64,000 bases of DNA from Sphingomonas sp. OK281 (GCF_900115295.1 NZ_FOVZ01000002.1:558001-622000); one strand, 5' to 3'; shown: positions 47,434-57,114, counted from the stretch's first letter. Notes: generated by a model from the letters alone, not told the origin. Numbers and translations: made by a program.

Positions 47434-48985
47434 GAACGGTCTCCGAGAGGGGTTTGCGGATCTTTGCGACTGGTTTGCTCCGGGCGGAGCGCCACGCGCC
47501 GAGCGCGAGCAGGGCGGCGACCGCAAGCATGGAGAAGTCGAACGCCGCGAACAGCGTGTCGCCGGACAGGATCGATCCGGGCAAGCCGCGTGATGTGGTG
47601 AGCGTATCGGCCACCGGGATCGCCGCGAACGCGAGCGCGCCGATCGTGAACCCCTCGGTCCACGCGCGGCGTGCGGGTCGCAGCAATTGGAGAAGCGCGA
47701 CGCCGCCCCACACCCAGAACATCGTCGCGACTTCGGCGTCGGCACGGTTCGCGGCGTCGGCCGGGATCAGGCGGTTGGAGAGGAGATACGCTGCCATCCC
47801 GATCGGCAGGCCAGCGATGACGCCGATGTTCAGCCGCTCGACCAGCTTCAGTCCGAAGAACGGCACCGCGCCCGGCTTGCGACGCTTGGCGGTCCACAGC
47901 AGCAGTCCGGTCCCGACCATCGCCGCGCCGGTCAGCCCCAGCACGAAATACGCCCAGCGCAACGCAGGGCCCGCGAACTGGGCGACGTGCAGCCCGAGCA
48001 TCACGCCTGCCGTGGCGAGCGCGGGTCCGACATCGGCGGCACCCTCCAGGAACCGTCCATCGTTGCCGGCGTAGGTGACGGACGGCCCACGCCCGTTGAG
48101 CGAGGCGCTCGAATGGCGGTACAGCGTGACGGTGCTCGCGGCGTCGTTTGGGTTGCGCACCACGACCGTCGCCACGGACGCACCGAAACGCCGCTCCGCA
48201 TCCGCGACCAGCGGGCCGATCGCCGCTAGCGGAGCCGGCGTACCCGTCGCCTCGCGCTCGGTCGGCGTGCCGAATGCCGCCTGTGCGAAATCGGCGGGCT
48301 TGGCGTAGTTCGCGACGATCGGCCACGGCATGTACATCGCCACCAGCGTGATCAGCCCGGTGTAGGTGATCATCGCGTGATACGGCAGCGCCAGCACCGC
48401 CGAGACGTTGTGCGCGTCGAGCCAGCTACGCTGCCCCTTGTTCCAGCGCAGCGTGAAGAAGTCGGCGAAGATGCGCTTGTGCGTGATGACGCCCGACACG
48501 ATCGCGCCGAGCATGAACATCGCGCACAGCCCAGCGAGCCAGCGTCCCCAGGGATGCGGCAATTGAAGCTGGAAATGGAAGCGATAGAAATGCTCGCCGC
48601 CGCGGGTCTCTCGGGCGTGCACGACATCGCCGGTCGCCGGATCGAGCACGATCTCGGGTGCACGGCGTTTCGCGGCGTTGGGGTCCGGCTTGCGCTGTTC
48701 GAAGATCCGCGTGACCGCGGTCCGCGCATCGGGAAGATAGATGAACCACTGGATGTCATCCGCGCCGACGCGTTGCAGATGCGCCACCGCAGTCTGGGCG
48801 GCGTGCGTCGTCGATACCGGCGTCGCGCGGAATTCCGGCTGCATCCACTGTGTGATCTCGGGCCGGAAATAGCTCGCCGTCCCGGTCAGGAACATCGCGA
48901 ACAGGATCCATCCCGCAAGCAGCCCCAGCCAGCCGTGAATCCACGCCATGCTCTGGCGCAGCGTGGTTCTGACGGCGGAAGTCAT
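47426..48985 (-). CDS. PepSY-associated transmembrane protein (iron-uptake locus)
   Basis: The 519-residue membrane protein has the PepSY_TM opening SMAWIHGWLGLLAGWILFAMFLTG, a PepSY-like periplasmic region and four helices, with conserved His in MAWIHGW, RFHFQLQLPHP and ITHKRIFADFF. In Pseudomonas such proteins reduce ferric siderophores or their iron in the periplasm. ATG 48985 was chosen (MTSAVRTTLRQS); it overlaps the DUF3649 stop by 4 bases. It is central to a DUF3649-PepSY-DUF3325 operon. Confidence 0.88.
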   Translation of the reverse strand: MTSAVRTTLRQSMAWIHGWLGLLAGWILFAMFLTGTASYFRPEITQWMQPEFRATPVSTTHAAQTAVAHLQRVGADDIQWFIYLPDARTAVTRIFEQRKPDPNAAKRRAPEIVLDPATGDVVHARETRGGEHFYRFHFQLQLPHPWGRWLAGLCAMFMLGAIVSGVITHKRIFADFFTLRWNKGQRSWLDAHNVSAVLALPYHAMITYTGLITLVAMYMPWPIVANYAKPADFAQAAFGTPTEREATGTPAPLAAIGPLVADAERRFGASVATVVVRNPNDAASTVTLYRHSSASLNGRGPSVTYAGNDGRFLEGAADVGPALATAGVMLGLHVAQFAGPALRWAYFVLGLTGAAMVGTGLLLWTAKRRKPGAVPFFGLKLVERLNIGVIAGLPIGMAAYLLSNRLIPADAANRADAEVATMFWVWGGVALLQLLRPARRAWTEGFTIGALAFAAIPVADTLTTSRGLPGSILSGDTLFAAFDFSMLAVAALLALGAWRSARSKPVAKIRKPLSETVHA

Positions 48986-49311
48986 GGGCGAACGCCGAGT
49001 AGCCATAGCAGGCCGCCGCCGATGATCGTGATGCCCCACACTGTCGCTGTTACCCGCGAGAGCCGGTGTTCGTGGAAGCACCACAAGGCGATGCCGGCAT
49101 AAATCGGAAACGACAGGATCATGCCCCAGCTCGTAGCTTCGACCCGCGCGATGGGGAGAAGGCGAGCGAGCAGAGTCGCCAGTACCGCTGCCGCGACATA
49201 GCCGCCGATCAGCGCCGTCACGCTCCGCAGCGCCATGGTCCAGACGAGCGGGCGCACCTTTCGGCCCGAGGGAGAAGGGCCGGCTTTCAGGATCCGGCCA
49301 TGCATGAACAT
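48982..49311 (-). CDS. DUF3649 family membrane protein
   Basis: This 109-residue protein has three hydrophobic segments (VTALIGGYVAAAVLATLLA, MILSFPIYAGIALWCF and TVWGITIIGGGLLWLLG) and fits DUF3649. It is the first gene of the iron-uptake operon and lies divergent from the TonB siderophore receptor, with an 83-base gap that holds the Fur-box-like site, so both directions may be iron-regulated. Met3 at 49305 is an alternative start. Confidence 0.85.
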   Translation of the reverse strand: MFMHGRILKAGPSPSGRKVRPLVWTMALRSVTALIGGYVAAAVLATLLARLLPIARVEATSWGMILSFPIYAGIALWCFHEHRLSRVTATVWGITIIGGGLLWLLGVRP

Positions 49312-49356
49312 TCTGTCATTTTTCCTTGCCGCGCTTCCAAACCGCCTTTAGCGGAC

Positions 49357-49380
49357 TTTGCGAGTCATTATCAATATCAA
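49357..49380. promoter_or_regulatory. Fur-box-like operator
   Basis: TTTGCGAGTCATTATCAATA lies between the divergent DUF3649 and siderophore-receptor genes. The inverted TGATAATGA-like core resembles Fur/Irr-family iron boxes. A single site here could regulate both transcription units by iron. Confidence 0.5.
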
Positions 49381-49394
49381 AATGGGTATCGCTT

Positions 49395-51689
49395 ATGCGA
49401 GGACGTTTCATGGTCGGGATGCTGTTGGGAACGGCGTTGGGCAGCATCGCAGTGCCGGCATTCGCGGCCGAGCGTGTGCCTGCCCCGGCAGTCGTTGACG
49501 CGGTCGACCTTGCGCCGACGGACGACGATATCCAGACGCGCAAGGACGAGATCGTCGTCAACGGCGAGCGTATCCGCAAGACCGGCAGCACCGGCACCAA
49601 GACCGAGACGCCGCTGATCCGCACGCCGCAGGTCATCACCAGCATCGACGAAAAGGAACTGACGCTCCGCAACGCGCTGTCGATCAACCAGGCGCTCGGC
49701 TATGTCGCGGGTGTCTCGCCCAACCAGCGCGGCAACGTCGCTACGCGCTACGACCAGTTGTACGTCCGCGGCTTTGCGCCCGGCCAGTATATGGACGGGA
49801 TGCGACTGCTCGGCGGCGTCTATGCCACGCCGCAGATCGACTTCCACCTCGTCGAGCGCGTCGACGTCATCAAGGGCCCGGCCTCGGTCCTCTACGGCAA
49901 CTCGACGCCGGGCGGACTGGTCAACCTCACCAGCAAGGTCCCGTATGCCGAAGCCGGCGGTCGCATCGAGCTGGCGGGCGGCAACTTCGACCTGTTGCGG
50001 TCGGCGATCGACGTGAACCAGCCGCTCGACAAGGACCACAAATGGCTGTTCCGCGTCATCGCCGGCGCGGAGCGGTCGGACGGGTTCGTCGCGATGACCG
50101 GCAACCGGCGCTATTACGCGCGGCCGATGCTGACCTTCGCGCCCGACGACGCGACCAGCGTGACGCTGATCCTCAACTACCAGCGCGATCCGGAATCTGC
50201 GTCATACAGCGGCGTGCCCGTCTATGGCTCCGCGCTCGCCAATCCGCTCGGCCAGTTCGCGACCGACTTCAACGTGAGCGAGCCGGCGTACGAGGCATTC
50301 GATCGCAAGCAGAAATCGGCCACTGTGCTGTTCCGCCACGACTTCAACGACAAGCTGAGCTGGGCGACCAGCGCGCGTTACCTCGACGTCGACCTCCATT
50401 ATCGCCAGATATACCTCTCCGCGTTCGCGACCACCGGTACGGGCGCCAATCGCAACACCGATTTCTCGACGATCGTGCGCGGCGGCGGCGGGTCGGATGA
50501 ATCGTTCCGGACGATCACGATCGACAACCACGCGACCGCCAAGTTCGCGACCGGGCCGTTGCAGCACACGCTGCTCGCGGGCGTCGACTGGCAGAACAAC
50601 CAGGGTAACAACGACCAGCAATTCAACACCGGCGTCACCACCAATCCGGCGACGAGCATCCCGAACCTGAACCTGTTCGCGCCCGTCTATGGCGGCGTGC
50701 AGCCGAACTTCCCGCTCACCCAGACGCGCAGCTTCCGCAAGATCGACCAGGTCGGCGCCTATGTGCAGGATCAGATCGCGATCGGCGCACTGCAACTGAT
50801 CGCGAGCGGCCGCTACGACTGGTACGACCAGACGACGGTGAACCGCAACGCCGCGGCAGGGACGGCGAGTGGCGTGACGCGGCTCCACCAGACCGCGTTC
50901 ACCGGCCGCCTCGGCGCGCTGTACGAGACCAGGTTCGGCCTCGCGCCGTTCGTCAGCTATTCGGAGAGCTTCGAGCCGCAGACCGGCACCGGCTTCGACG
51001 GCGCATCGTTCGTGCCTGTCACCGGGCGCCAGTACGAGGCTGGACTGAAGTACCAGCCACGCGGCACCAACGCGTTGTTCACGCTCTCCGCTTTCGACTT
51101 GCGCCGCCAGAACGTGCCGACGACCGATCCCGCCAACCCGAACTTCTCGATCCAGATCGGCGAAGTCGCGGTACGGGGCATCGAACTCGACGGTCGAGGG
51201 GAGATCACGCCGGGCCTGACCGTCACGGTCGCGGGCACCTATACCGTCCCCGAAGTCACGCAGGGCACGCCGGTCGTCGGCACCGGCGACCAGCTCAGCG
51301 GCGTCACCGGCACCAAGCCGCTCGGCATCGCGAAATGGAGCGCATCGAGCTTCGTCAACTACGACCTGTCACGCACCGGTGGCGGTGCGCTGTCCGGGTT
51401 CAACATCGGCGGCGGCGTGCGGTATGTCGGCAAGTCCGACGGCACCGCGACCCGCGTGGCGGCGAACCAGACGCTCACCACCCGGTTCCAGTCGCCGGGC
51501 TATGTGCTGGTCGATGCGGTGCTCGGCTACGATCTCGGCAAGTTCGACGAGTCGCTCAAGGGCCTGAGCCTGACCGCGAACGTCGCCAACCTGTTCGACA
51601 AACGCCACATCGCGAGCTGTTTCTTCGTCAACAGCTGTTACTTCGGCGCCTCGCGCACCGTCGTCGGATCGCTCCGCTTCAACTGGTGA
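49395..51689 (+). CDS. TonB-dependent siderophore receptor
   Basis: This 764-residue outer-membrane receptor has a signal peptide, a TonB box (DEIVVNGER), a plug with QVITSIDEKELTLRNALSINQ and VDVIKGPASVLYGNSTPGG, and a 22-strand barrel ending in FDKRHIASC and Phe/Trp (SLRFNW). The plug and barrel resemble ferric-siderophore receptors (FhuA/FpvA-type). No STN domain is present. ATG 49395 (MRGRFMVGM) was chosen. The gene starts 83 bases from the divergent DUF3649 gene, across the Fur-like site. It converges exactly on the phytochrome gene. Confidence 0.92.
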   Translation: MRGRFMVGMLLGTALGSIAVPAFAAERVPAPAVVDAVDLAPTDDDIQTRKDEIVVNGERIRKTGSTGTKTETPLIRTPQVITSIDEKELTLRNALSINQALGYVAGVSPNQRGNVATRYDQLYVRGFAPGQYMDGMRLLGGVYATPQIDFHLVERVDVIKGPASVLYGNSTPGGLVNLTSKVPYAEAGGRIELAGGNFDLLRSAIDVNQPLDKDHKWLFRVIAGAERSDGFVAMTGNRRYYARPMLTFAPDDATSVTLILNYQRDPESASYSGVPVYGSALANPLGQFATDFNVSEPAYEAFDRKQKSATVLFRHDFNDKLSWATSARYLDVDLHYRQIYLSAFATTGTGANRNTDFSTIVRGGGGSDESFRTITIDNHATAKFATGPLQHTLLAGVDWQNNQGNNDQQFNTGVTTNPATSIPNLNLFAPVYGGVQPNFPLTQTRSFRKIDQVGAYVQDQIAIGALQLIASGRYDWYDQTTVNRNAAAGTASGVTRLHQTAFTGRLGALYETRFGLAPFVSYSESFEPQTGTGFDGASFVPVTGRQYEAGLKYQPRGTNALFTLSAFDLRRQNVPTTDPANPNFSIQIGEVAVRGIELDGRGEITPGLTVTVAGTYTVPEVTQGTPVVGTGDQLSGVTGTKPLGIAKWSASSFVNYDLSRTGGGALSGFNIGGGVRYVGKSDGTATRVAANQTLTTRFQSPGYVLVDAVLGYDLGKFDESLKGLSLTANVANLFDKRHIASCFFVNSCYFGASRTVVGSLRFNW

Positions 51690-53846
51690 TCAGCGGACGT
51701 CGTCGACCGGCGCCGTCAGGATCACGCGCAGGCCGGGCATGTTGTCGTCCTGTTCGATCGTGCCCGACAGCCCGGCGACGATAGCAGTCATCATCCGGCT
51801 GCCGAAGCCGATCCGCGTGCCCGATTTGCCGACGCCGTGGTCCGCGACGATCAGGCGCAGCCGGTTGCGATGTTGCTCGAGCACGATGTGGATCGGGCCG
51901 GCATCGCCGCGATACGCATATTTGCTCGCATTGATGACGAGTTCGGTCAGTACCAGCCCGATGTTCACCGCGCGATCGGTGGCGACGAGCACGGGCGCGA
52001 GATCGAGCGTCATCTGACCCGCCCAATCGTCGCCGAGCGACGTCTTCATGTCGCCGGCGAGTTCCTCGATATAGCGCGAAAGGTCGACCGACTCGACCTG
52101 GTCGTCGCGGTACAGCCGGCGATGCACCAGCGCGACCGCGGCAAGCCTCGCCTGCGCCTCGGCGAGATGCTCCTTCACCTTCGCGTCGTCGGACGACTTC
52201 GCCTGCAACGACAGGAACGCCGCGACCAGTTGCAGGCTGTTCTGCACGCGGTGGTTGACCTCCTTCATCAGGACGTCTTTCTGCGCGATCAACGCATCCT
52301 TGTCGGCGAGCGTCCGTTGCAGGTCGGCGTTGAGTAGGCGCAGGCGCTGGTTGATATGCGCGTCGTGGAATGCGCGGCGCAGGCGGTGCGCGGCCTCGAT
52401 CTCCTCGCGAGTCCAGCGCCGCGAGCGACCGCTGACCGCCTGCGTCCAGGATTCGAACGACGTGCGCGGGGTCAGCATCGCGTTCGGATCGACCGACACC
52501 GCCTTGTGCGGATTGCCGGCCCATTCGACCTCTTCGATCTGTTCGGCACGAAACCACAACAGGATCGCGCCCTCGTCGACCAGGGCCAGCGCGAGCAAGC
52601 CGCTTGCCTGCGCGCGATAGGATTCGGCACGGGGAAACAGCGACGGCAATTCGTGCGTCGCGAACGGATCGATCCCGCCTCGCGTCCGCGCCCAGGCGGC
52701 AAGATCGAGGATATCGTCGTTGGATGGACAGGCGCCATCGGTATCGACGATATGGCCCTGGACGAACGCGAAGCCGTCGCCGTCCATCAGCTTGCGCAAC
52801 TCGTCGCGCAATGCCGTGACGATGCTACGCGGTGCCGGTTCGGCAGCCAGCTTGGGCAGTATCGCATCTTCGGCCGCACGCAGCCGCAGCCGTTCGCGGT
52901 ACGTCTCCGCTTCCTCCTTCGCCCGAATCTGGCGTGCAAGACCGCCTGCCAAGGTCGCGGACGCCGCACGGATGTCGGGAGTCAGACCCTTCGGCGTGCC
53001 GTGATGACACGCGATCAGGCCCCAGAGCAGCCCGTCCTTGACGATCGAAATCGACGCCGACGCCGCCACGCCCATGTTGGCGAGATACCGCAGATGGATC
53101 GGCGACACGCTGCGCAGCGCGACATCGCTCAGGTCGAGCGTCTCGAACCCGGCCGGGCGCAGCACCGCAGGTACGTAATCGATCGTCGGGATCGTCCGCG
53201 TCCGGTTGCGCACGTACAGCGCGCGCGCCTGTTTCGGAATGTCCGACGCGGGGAAATGGTGGTTGAGGAACGTGCCGAGCCCCGTCACCTTGTCCTCGGC
53301 CATCACGCGGCCCGCCTCGTCGTCGAGGAAGCGATAGACCATGACGCGGTCGAACCCCGTCAATTGCCGGAACGCGGTCGCTGCCCGCTCGCACAACGCC
53401 TGGAGATTGCTCGCGCGCTCGAACGTCATCGCCATTGCGTTGAGCCGACCGAGCATGCCGGCCGCAGTGACCGGCTCCGCTTCGACGGGTTCGAGTTCGA
53501 CCAGCACGTGCTCAGGGCTACGGTGAAGGGTGACATCGAAACGCTCGGTCAGTCCTGCCACCGGCTGGCCGGCAAGGGCGACTCCGGCGACCGTGTCGTT
53601 GGCAGCGAATATCGCCACGACGTCCTGTGCGAGCAATGTCGAGAGGTCACGACCGAGCCAGTCGGGGGTTAGACGTCCTTCGAGGTCGCCTGCTCCCGCA
53701 ACGATGGTGAGACTGGCGGCATCGGCGACGAGCAGCAGGCCGTGCGGCTGGATCGCACCCGGGATGTGGATCGGCTCGCGGTCGCACGCATTCAGGTCCA
53801 GCCCCACGTCCTTGGCGGAACCGGCAGTATCGCTCGACGCGCTCAT
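51690..53846 (-). CDS. bphP: Bacteriophytochrome histidine kinase (HWE/HisKA_2 type)
   Basis: The 718-residue light sensor has an N-terminal PAS-2 domain with the likely biliverdin cysteine Cys21 (NACDREPIHIPGAIQPHG), a GAF domain (about 150-310) with the PASDIPKQARALY motif, a PHY domain (about 330-500) and an HWE/HisKA_2 kinase with the phospho-His532 in KEVNHRVQNSLQLV, followed by an ATPase domain (NIGLVLTELVINASKYAY). No heme oxygenase gene for biliverdin synthesis and no response regulator for it are in the window. It touches the receptor gene at 51689/51690 on the opposite strand. Confidence 0.93.
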   Translation of the reverse strand: MSASSDTAGSAKDVGLDLNACDREPIHIPGAIQPHGLLLVADAASLTIVAGAGDLEGRLTPDWLGRDLSTLLAQDVVAIFAANDTVAGVALAGQPVAGLTERFDVTLHRSPEHVLVELEPVEAEPVTAAGMLGRLNAMAMTFERASNLQALCERAATAFRQLTGFDRVMVYRFLDDEAGRVMAEDKVTGLGTFLNHHFPASDIPKQARALYVRNRTRTIPTIDYVPAVLRPAGFETLDLSDVALRSVSPIHLRYLANMGVAASASISIVKDGLLWGLIACHHGTPKGLTPDIRAASATLAGGLARQIRAKEEAETYRERLRLRAAEDAILPKLAAEPAPRSIVTALRDELRKLMDGDGFAFVQGHIVDTDGACPSNDDILDLAAWARTRGGIDPFATHELPSLFPRAESYRAQASGLLALALVDEGAILLWFRAEQIEEVEWAGNPHKAVSVDPNAMLTPRTSFESWTQAVSGRSRRWTREEIEAAHRLRRAFHDAHINQRLRLLNADLQRTLADKDALIAQKDVLMKEVNHRVQNSLQLVAAFLSLQAKSSDDAKVKEHLAEAQARLAAVALVHRRLYRDDQVESVDLSRYIEELAGDMKTSLGDDWAGQMTLDLAPVLVATDRAVNIGLVLTELVINASKYAYRGDAGPIHIVLEQHRNRLRLIVADHGVGKSGTRIGFGSRMMTAIVAGLSGTIEQDDNMPGLRVILTAPVDDVR

Positions 53847-53925
53847 GGACCCGAAACTCTCCTATCGAGCCTCGACCATGCCGGTCCCAACGGAACAAAG
53901 CAAATACCCGCAGCGGGTTTCGGTA

Positions 53926-54906
53926 TTAACCTGAGGCAGTATCGACGGGCGCTGACGCGGCATAACGCCGCGCGATCACCGCGCAGGCGATCAATTGCAA
54001 TTGGTGGAACAGCATGAGCGGCAACAGGATCACGCCGACCTGCGCGGGCGGGAACAGCACGCCCGCCATGGGCACGCCCGACGCGAGGCTCTTCTTCGAC
54101 CCGCAGAATTGCAGCACGATCGCATCCTCGCGGGGAAGCTTCATGAGTCGCGCGACCGCAAAGGTGAGCGCGAGAACGAAGGCGAGCAGCGCGGCGCACA
54201 ACAGGCCGATAAGGATCAGGTCACCCAGCGACAATTTGGTCCAGAGGCCCTCGACCACCGCGGCCCCGAACGCGCTGTAGACGACCAGCAGGATCGAACC
54301 CCGATCCACCACCGTCAGCACTGCCTTATTACGCGTTACCCACGCACCGATCAACGGCCGGAGAAGATGCCCGGCGACGAACGGCACGAGCAGTTGCAGC
54401 ACGATCGACTCGACGCTCTCGACGGAAAATCCTGCGCTGCCGGATGTGTTCATCAGCAACGCGACCAGCGCTGGCGTAATCAGTATGCCAAGCAGGTTCG
54501 AGAACGACGCGCTGCACACCGCCGCGGCGACATTGCCGCGCGCGATCGCGGTAAAGGCGATCGACGACTGGACGGTCGAAGGGAGCAAGGTCAGGAACAA
54601 TAATCCGGCGGCGAGCGGCCCGGTCACGAACGGCAAGGCGGTCAGCCCCAGCCCGAACAGCGGGAACGCCACGAACGTCACGGCAAGCACCACCAGATGC
54701 AGCTTCCAGTTGCGCAGGCCCGCCCAGATCGCGTCACGCGACAGTTTCGCGCCGTGCAGGAAGAACAGCAGGACGATGCCGATATCGGCGGCGTAACCAA
54801 CGATCGTCGCCATCTCGCCGCGTGCCGGGAGCAGGCTCGCCAGTACGACGGTGCCGAGCAGCAGCAGGATGAACGGCTCGAAGACTGCCAGGAACCGTCC
54901 GATCAT
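53926..54906 (-). CDS. Bile acid:sodium symporter family protein
   Basis: The 326-residue inner-membrane protein has about 9-10 helices and the SBF family segments GVVLLFFLHGAKL-like (LLFFLHGAKLSRDAI), LPSTVQSSIAFTAIARGNVAA, TPALVALLM and FCGSKKSLASGVPMAGVLF. These are the PSE/YfeH-type sodium symporters; substrates of bacterial members are mostly unknown. ATG 54906 overlaps the stop of the upstream deaminase as ATGA. A longer frame to 55188 lies antisense to nothing useful and is not supported. Confidence 0.87.
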   Translation of the reverse strand: MIGRFLAVFEPFILLLLGTVVLASLLPARGEMATIVGYAADIGIVLLFFLHGAKLSRDAIWAGLRNWKLHLVVLAVTFVAFPLFGLGLTALPFVTGPLAAGLLFLTLLPSTVQSSIAFTAIARGNVAAAVCSASFSNLLGILITPALVALLMNTSGSAGFSVESVESIVLQLLVPFVAGHLLRPLIGAWVTRNKAVLTVVDRGSILLVVYSAFGAAVVEGLWTKLSLGDLILIGLLCAALLAFVLALTFAVARLMKLPREDAIVLQFCGSKKSLASGVPMAGVLFPPAQVGVILLPLMLFHQLQLIACAVIARRYAASAPVDTASG

Positions 54907-55925
54907 GGATGCGCTTTGACATACGCATCGAGCGTCGCGAGGTGGCCGCTGAGCGTCTCGTCGTCGAGGAAACTGCCGAGGAAGCTGTTGCGTGCGAGCG
55001 TTACGACCTGCTCGCGAGACAAGTTTTTCGCGCGCGCCGTCTGCCGGAAATTCTCGCCGATATAGCCACCGAAATACGCCGGATCGTCCGAATGGATCGT
55101 CGCGCGCAGGCCGAGATCGAGCATCCGGTCGATCGGATGGTTCTCCAGTCGGTCGACGTTGCGGAGCGCCACGTTCGACAAGGGGCACACGGTCAGCGTC
55201 ATCGCGTCACGCGCGAGCCGCGCGACGAGTGCCGGGTCCTCCAGCGCGCGGTTGCCGTGGTCGATGCGGTCCACCTGGAGGATGTCGAGCGCCTCGTGGA
55301 TATAGGCGGGCGGGCCCTCCTCGCCGGCATGCGCGCAGAGCATCAGTCCCGCATCCGCCGACGCCGCGAACACGCGCGCGAACTTTGACGGCGGATGGCC
55401 GACCTCGGACGAATCGAGCCCGACGCCGATGAACTGGTCGAGCCACGGCTCCGCCTGCGCGAACGTCTTGAACGCGTCCTCCTCGTCGAGGTGGCGCAGG
55501 AAACTCATGATGAGTCCGACCGACATGCCGTGCTTGGCCTGCGCCTCGTCGATCCCCGCGAACAGGCCGCGCGCGACCACATCGAAGGGTATGCCGCGAT
55601 GCGTATGCGTCTGCGGGTCGAAGAAGATCTCGGCGTGGACCACGCCGTCCAGCGCGACCCGGTCGAAATAGGCGACCGCCAGATCGCGGAAATCCTCCTC
55701 GGTCTGGAGCACCGCAGCGCTGGCATAATAGATGTCGAGGAAGGTCTGGAGATTAGTGAAGCTGTACGCGGCGCGGACGTCCTCGACGCTCTTGAACGGG
55801 ATCGCGACCTTGTTGCGCTCGGCCAGCGCGAACATGAGCTCGGGCTCCAGGCTGCCCTCGATATGGAGGTGCAGTTCGGCCTTGGGCAGGTTCGTGATGA
55901 AGTCGTCGTTCGGGAAGGGGGTCAT
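54903..55925 (-). CDS. Adenine deaminase (Aah1/PA0148-like, adenosine deaminase superfamily)
   Basis: This 340-residue metal-dependent deaminase has LPKAELHLHIEGSLEPEL, NLQTFLDIYYASA, VVHAEIFFDPQTHTHRGIPF, GLDSSEVGHPPSKFARVF, AHAGEEGPP, ERIDHG-like VDRIDHGNRA and HSDDPAYFGGYI. The last segment and the FLDIYYA pattern mark the adenine rather than adenosine branch. It converts adenine to hypoxanthine for purine salvage. ATG 55925 is the start. Its stop overlaps the symporter start, so translation is coupled. Confidence 0.9.
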   Translation of the reverse strand: MTPFPNDDFITNLPKAELHLHIEGSLEPELMFALAERNKVAIPFKSVEDVRAAYSFTNLQTFLDIYYASAAVLQTEEDFRDLAVAYFDRVALDGVVHAEIFFDPQTHTHRGIPFDVVARGLFAGIDEAQAKHGMSVGLIMSFLRHLDEEDAFKTFAQAEPWLDQFIGVGLDSSEVGHPPSKFARVFAASADAGLMLCAHAGEEGPPAYIHEALDILQVDRIDHGNRALEDPALVARLARDAMTLTVCPLSNVALRNVDRLENHPIDRMLDLGLRATIHSDDPAYFGGYIGENFRQTARAKNLSREQVVTLARNSFLGSFLDDETLSGHLATLDAYVKAHP

Positions 55926-56058
55926 GATCCGTCCTGTCGCTTGGGTCGCGTCGGCTGCAACCATTCCGCCCGCCGCGCACTACCGCAAGTGCGAAAGCCG
56001 TTGCATGACAATCCTGTCACGTTACCGAGCGCCGATACTTACGCGAAGGACACCATCG

Positions 56059-56994
56059 ATGCCGACAGGATTGGTCGCACTGCTCGACGACATTGCCGGG
56101 ATCACCAAGCTCGCCGCCGCCAGCCTCGACGATATCGCCGCGACCACCGGCAAGGCGGGCAGCAAGGCGATCGGCGTGGTGGTCGACGATGCCGCCGTGA
56201 CGCCGCGTTACATGGTCGGGTTCGAGCCGAAGCGCGAACTGCCGATGATCGGCAAGATCGCGCTAGGATCGTTCCGCAACAAGCTGGTCTTCATCCTGCC
56301 CGCCGCGCTGGCGTTGAGCGCGTTCGCGCCGTGGTTGCTGACGCCGTTGCTGATGATCGGCGGCACCTATCTATGCTTCGAGGGCGCGGAGAAGATCCTC
56401 GAGGCGTTCGGCGGCGGTCACGCCGAGGAGGTCGTCGAGGCGCCGGTCGATGCCGCGACTCTCGAGGCACAGAAGGTCTCGGGCGCGATCCGCACCGACT
56501 TCATCCTGTCCGCCGAGATCATGGTGATCGCATTGTCGGACGTGGCGACCAAGCCGATCTGGGAGCAGGCGATCGTGTTGGCGCTGGTCGGGATCGTCAT
56601 CACCATCGGCGTTTACGGCGTGGTCGCGCTGATCGTTAAGATGGACGATATTGGGCTGCATCTGGCGCAGCGCAGCAGCACGGCGGTGCAGGCTGTCGGG
56701 CGGGGACTGGTGAAGGGCATGCCGATCGTGATGTCGGCGCTGTCGGTGATCGGCACCGCGGCGATGGTCTGGGTCGGCGGGCAGATCATCGTTCACGGGA
56801 TCGAGGAGTTCGGGTTCACCGCCTTGCCGCACTGGATCCACGATACGGCGGAGGCTGCGTCGCATGCGGTGCCGTTCGCCAAGGGCGCGGTGAACTGGGT
56901 GATGAACGCGTTCTTCTCGGGGATCGTCGGGTTGATCCTGGGCGGGGCGATCGCGCTGGGGCTCCACGCGGTGAAGAAGCCGAAGGCGCACTGA
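56059..56994 (+). CDS. DUF808 (YedI-like) membrane protein
   Basis: The 311-residue protein has the DUF808 opening PTGLVALLDDIAGITKLAAASLDDIAATTGKAG... here given only in part: LLDDIAGITKLAAASLDD and KAIGVVVDDAAVTPRYM. About seven helices follow, with ELPMIGKIALGSFRNKL and the C-terminal GLILGGAIALGLHAV. Function is unknown; YedI may be a toxin or channel-like protein. GAAGGACACC lies 7 bases before the ATG at 56059. Upstream longer starts overlap the deaminase. Confidence 0.87.
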   Translation: MPTGLVALLDDIAGITKLAAASLDDIAATTGKAGSKAIGVVVDDAAVTPRYMVGFEPKRELPMIGKIALGSFRNKLVFILPAALALSAFAPWLLTPLLMIGGTYLCFEGAEKILEAFGGGHAEEVVEAPVDAATLEAQKVSGAIRTDFILSAEIMVIALSDVATKPIWEQAIVLALVGIVITIGVYGVVALIVKMDDIGLHLAQRSSTAVQAVGRGLVKGMPIVMSALSVIGTAAMVWVGGQIIVHGIEEFGFTALPHWIHDTAEAASHAVPFAKGAVNWVMNAFFSGIVGLILGGAIALGLHAVKKPKAH

Positions 56995-57020
56995 CCGGGG
57001 AGAGCGTCATTCACCCTTCC

Positions 57021-57074
57021 TTGTTCTCCCGCGAAGGCGGGAGCCCAGTCTGGGTCCCCGCCTTCGCGGGGACA
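57021..57074. repeat. Palindromic doublet, family C, short copy
   Basis: GTTCTCCCGCGAAGGCGGGA with GCCCAG and the inverted right end TCCCCGCCTTCGCGGGGAC. The spacer is nearly absent compared with the copies at 297 and 31721. Confidence 0.85.
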
Positions 57075-57114
57075 CATGTCGCGGTCGGTTGTAACGCGCT
57101 ACCACCGCCAAGCA

